Positions 5,554-7,619 of a stretch of DNA of 7,619 nucleotides are shown here, one piece after another. The stretch is taken from the NCBI GenBank assembly GCA_031260095.1, contig JAIRKN010000210.1, forward strand, positions 1-7,619. The letters are read 5' to 3'. This stretch comes from Tannerella sp. (GTDB taxonomy: Bacteria > Bacteroidota > Bacteroidia > Bacteroidales > Tannerellaceae). The position numbers and the translations under genes are program-made. The first letter of the stretch is position 1; the number at the start of each line of letters is the position of its first letter. A model generated the notes under the pieces. It had not been told where the DNA came from. It saw only the letters and a program-made list of their open reading frames with translations, and did no database searches.

Positions 5554-6345
5554 ATGAACAAAATAGTAGGAAAAGAACGCTTTTCGGAAAACGTAGTCAA
5601 ACTGGTCGTAGAAGCGCCTTTGATTGCCCGTTCACGAAAAGCCGGACACTTCGTGATGGTCCGTACAGGCGAAAAAGGAGAGCGTATCCCGCTGACTATC
5701 GCCGGCGCGGACGTTGAGAAAGGGACGATTGATCTCGTTATTCAAGCCGTAGGCAAATCATCCGTAAAGATCTGTAACCTGAATGTCGGCGATTATATTA
5801 CCGATATCGCAGGCCCGTTGGGACAGGCCACACATATCGGGAAAGTCGGGACGGTGGTTTGTGCAGGGGGAGGCGTGGGCGTCGCTCCGCTCTATCCGAT
5901 TGTAGAAGCTTTTCACCATGCAGGAAACCGGGTGATCGTCGTTCTTGCCGCAAGGACCAGGGACCTGATTATTATGGAGGAGCAGATGAAAGCGGCTTCC
6001 GATGAGGTAGTGATTATGACCGATGACGGCTCGTACGGCACGAAAGGATTAGTCACAAACGGAGTCGAATCTGTTATTCAACGGGAAAAAGTGGACTTGT
6101 GTGTGACAATCGGACCTGCTATCATGATGAAGTTTGTGACGGAATTGACGAAGAAATACCAGATCCCCACGGTTGCATCATTGAATACGATCATGGTCGA
6201 CGGCACAGGCATGTGCGGCGCCTGCCGCGTCACGGTCGGAGGTAAAACAAAGTTTGTTTGTGTAGACGGCCCCGAATTTGACGCTCACCAGGTCGATTTC
6301 GACGAAATGATGATGCGTCAGCGCTCCTACAAATCAATGGAATGA
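5554..6345 (+). CDS. nfnA: NfnA-type small subunit of NADH-dependent ferredoxin:NADP+ oxidoreductase (FAD, [2Fe-2S])
   Basis: FAD/NAD(P)-binding oxidoreductase subunit, often annotated as sulfide/dihydroorotate dehydrogenase-like. With the next gene product it should form a cytoplasmic Nfn complex that exchanges electrons among NADH, NADPH and ferredoxin by flavin-based bifurcation. I start at the ATG at 5554 (263 residues), because the longer frame needs a TTG at 5518 inside the previous gene and adds only a lysine-rich 12-residue tail. FAD-binding RIPLTIAG is at 44-51, GPLG at 87-90, and the nucleotide-binding AGGGVGVAPLYP at 104-115. The [2Fe-2S] ligands are in DGTGMCGACR: Asp216, Cys221, Cys224, then Cys236 (D-x4-C-x2-C-x11-C). 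The related PyrK has Cys where Asp216 is, and NfnA of Thermotoga is known to use Asp. Next gene follows after 27 bases. The alternative name is SudB. Confidence 0.9.
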   Translation: MNKIVGKERFSENVVKLVVEAPLIARSRKAGHFVMVRTGEKGERIPLTIAGADVEKGTIDLVIQAVGKSSVKICNLNVGDYITDIAGPLGQATHIGKVGTVVCAGGGVGVAPLYPIVEAFHHAGNRVIVVLAARTRDLIIMEEQMKAASDEVVIMTDDGSYGTKGLVTNGVESVIQREKVDLCVTIGPAIMMKFVTELTKKYQIPTVASLNTIMVDGTGMCGACRVTVGGKTKFVCVDGPEFDAHQVDFDEMMMRQRSYKSME

Positions 6346-6372
6346 AGTCCCCCCCTTAATCATCAATAGAAA

Positions 6373-7619
6373 ATGAACTTAAAAGAAAATATCGCATTGC
6401 GGAGAGCCGAATCATGGCGCGAAGATCTGCGCCGGAAAATCAATAATAAAGAGCGCACCATGATCGCGCGCGTGAAAATGAACGAACTGGATCCCGAATA
6501 TCGCAGTCATACGAACGGGGAAGTGAATCAGGGATTGACGCCGGAACAGGCCGTAACGGAAGCGCAACGCTGTATCGACTGTCCGAATCCGTCGTGCATG
6601 GAAGGATGTCCGGTGGGGATCCATATACCTTCCTTTGTGAAAAATATAGAACGGGGAGCGTTTCTCGAAGCAGCCAAAGTGTTGAAAGAAACAAGCGCCC
6701 TGCCTGCCGTATGCGGTCGCGTATGCCCACAGGAGAAACAATGCGAAAGCAAATGTATTCACCTGAAAATGAAAAAAGATCCGGTTGCCATTGGCTACCT
6801 CGAACGTTTTGCGGCCGATTATGAACAGGAAAGCGGAAACTTGTCCGTACCTGTAATCGCATCCGAAAACGGAATAAAGATCGCCGTTGTAGGCTCCGGG
6901 CCTGCCGGCCTGTCTTTTGCCGGAGAAATGGCTAAACAGGGCTATAAGGTAACCGTCTTCGAAGCATTGCACGAGATAGGAGGCGTACTGAAATACGGCA
7001 TACCGGAATTTCGCTTGCCGAATAAAATCGTTGATGTGGAAATTGATGTTCTCAGAAGAATGGGCGTCGAGTTTATATCCGACTGCATCGTCGGAAAAAC
7101 TATCCGTTATGAACATCTTCGAGAGGGAGGGTTTAAAGGCATATTCGTAGCCAGCGGCGCCGGATTACCTAACTTTATGAATATACCGGGAGAAAACCTG
7201 ATCGGCGTCATGTCTTCCAACGAATACCTGACACGTGTCAACTTGATGGATGCGGCCAATCCTGACAGCGACACGCCGGTGCCGAAAGGTAAAAACGTAG
7301 CCGTCATCGGCGGCGGCAATACGGCAATGGACTCCGTACGTACGGCCCGACGTCTGGGCGCCGACCGCTCCATGATCGTCTACCGCCGGAGCGAAGAAGA
7401 GATGCCGGCACGTATCGAAGAAGTGAAACATGCCAAGGAAGAAGGCATAGAATTTCTCACATTACATAATCCGGTAGAATACCTGGGCGACGAGAACGGG
7501 CAGGTAAAACAAATGCGCCTGCAAAAAATGGAACTCGGCGAGCCGGATGCTTCCGGCCGCCGCCGTCCCGTCCCGATAGAAGGCGCTATCGAAACGGTTG
7601 AAGTGGATGAAGTGATCGT
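6373..7619 (+). CDS. nfnB: NfnB/GltD-type large subunit (NADPH-dependent glutamate synthase beta-like), C-terminus cut by window end
   Basis: Iron-sulfur flavoprotein, the partner of the NfnA-type subunit encoded just upstream. The frame is open for 415 codons from ATG at 6373 to the window end, near 90 percent of the usual length of about 460-470. Two cysteine clusters near the N-terminus, C67-x2-C70-x4-C75-x3-C79 and C114-x3-C118-x5-C124-x3-C128, are the expected ligands of two [4Fe-4S] clusters. The FAD-binding dinucleotide fold follows with VVGSGPAG (172-179) and VFEALHEIGGVLKYGIPEFRLP (195-216), then the NADPH-binding VIGGGNTAMDSVRTARRLGA (311-330) and YRRSEEEMPA (337-346). Such proteins are often labelled glutamate synthase small chain, but pairing with NfnA argues for Nfn (SudA). 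The preceding base run includes seven Cs (6349-6355). Ribosome-binding site is not evident, as usual in this phylum. Confidence 0.9.
   Translation, partial: MNLKENIALRRAESWREDLRRKINNKERTMIARVKMNELDPEYRSHTNGEVNQGLTPEQAVTEAQRCIDCPNPSCMEGCPVGIHIPSFVKNIERGAFLEAAKVLKETSALPAVCGRVCPQEKQCESKCIHLKMKKDPVAIGYLERFAADYEQESGNLSVPVIASENGIKIAVVGSGPAGLSFAGEMAKQGYKVTVFEALHEIGGVLKYGIPEFRLPNKIVDVEIDVLRRMGVEFISDCIVGKTIRYEHLREGGFKGIFVASGAGLPNFMNIPGENLIGVMSSNEYLTRVNLMDAANPDSDTPVPKGKNVAVIGGGNTAMDSVRTARRLGADRSMIVYRRSEEEMPARIEEVKHAKEEGIEFLTLHNPVEYLGDENGQVKQMRLQKMELGEPDASGRRRPVPIEGAIETVEVDEVI

Noticed and set aside
6349..6355. Run of seven Cs between the two Nfn genes as a phase-variation tract
   Set aside because: It is outside both reading frames and not in a promoter, so slippage would have no obvious effect; it may still be prone to sequencing error.
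6412..7116. Long minus-strand frame of 234 codons
   Set aside because: It is the shadow of the NfnB-type gene, whose cysteine clusters and nucleotide-binding motifs are in the plus strand; the antisense product is composed of aromatic-rich junk with no motif.

Overview
The window looks like chromosomal DNA of a member of the Bacteroidota, most likely order Bacteroidales. Several intergenic gaps carry the Bacteroidota-type promoter -7 box TAnnTTTG, in two cases with a TTTG -33 box 18-19 bases upstream. Ribosome-binding sites are poor in purines, and the proteins read as typical of Bacteroides, Parabacteroides or Tannerella relatives. I cannot resolve the genus from sequence alone. No rRNA, tRNA, CRISPR array, transposase or phage gene is visible.

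Left part (1-2445, all minus strand): a leftward gene group. It starts with a lipoprotein L,D-transpeptidase of the YkuD type (2445-1432). A second, differently built L,D-transpeptidase of the YkuD_2 type follows (1388-693). Last is a PLP-dependent low-specificity threonine aldolase (696-1, cut by the window edge), whose ATG overlaps the previous stop as ATGA. Two cell-wall cross-link enzymes are therefore next to, and one is translationally coupled with, an amino-acid enzyme.

Middle (2446-2957): a gap of about 510 bp between divergent genes. Its left edge holds the promoter of the lipoprotein gene. The remainder (about 2570-2910) is rich in nested inverted repeats and ends in a hairpin plus T6 run. 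It looks like a structured RNA, an attenuator or a dispersed intergenic repeat rather than protein-coding DNA. A -7 box abuts the start of the next gene, so that mRNA may be nearly leaderless.

Right part (2958-7619, all plus strand): a FecCD-type permease and a FecE-type ATPase, joined with zero spacing, form the inner-membrane half of an iron-chelate, heme or vitamin B12 importer. No binding protein or TonB receptor is seen. The ATPase has an unusual Q-loop and an extra C-terminal domain of about 80 residues. After a 120 bp gap with an inverted repeat and a near-perfect promoter come a stand-alone GroES-fold protein and the two subunits of an NfnAB-type NADH-dependent ferredoxin:NADP+ oxidoreductase. 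The large subunit is cut by the window end. These three genes are closely spaced and probably co-transcribed.

Most of this is ordinary Bacteroidales gene content. The parts I could not explain by known families are the structured gap at 2570-2910, the inverted repeat on the -33 box at 5056-5084, and the C-terminal domain of the ATPase.
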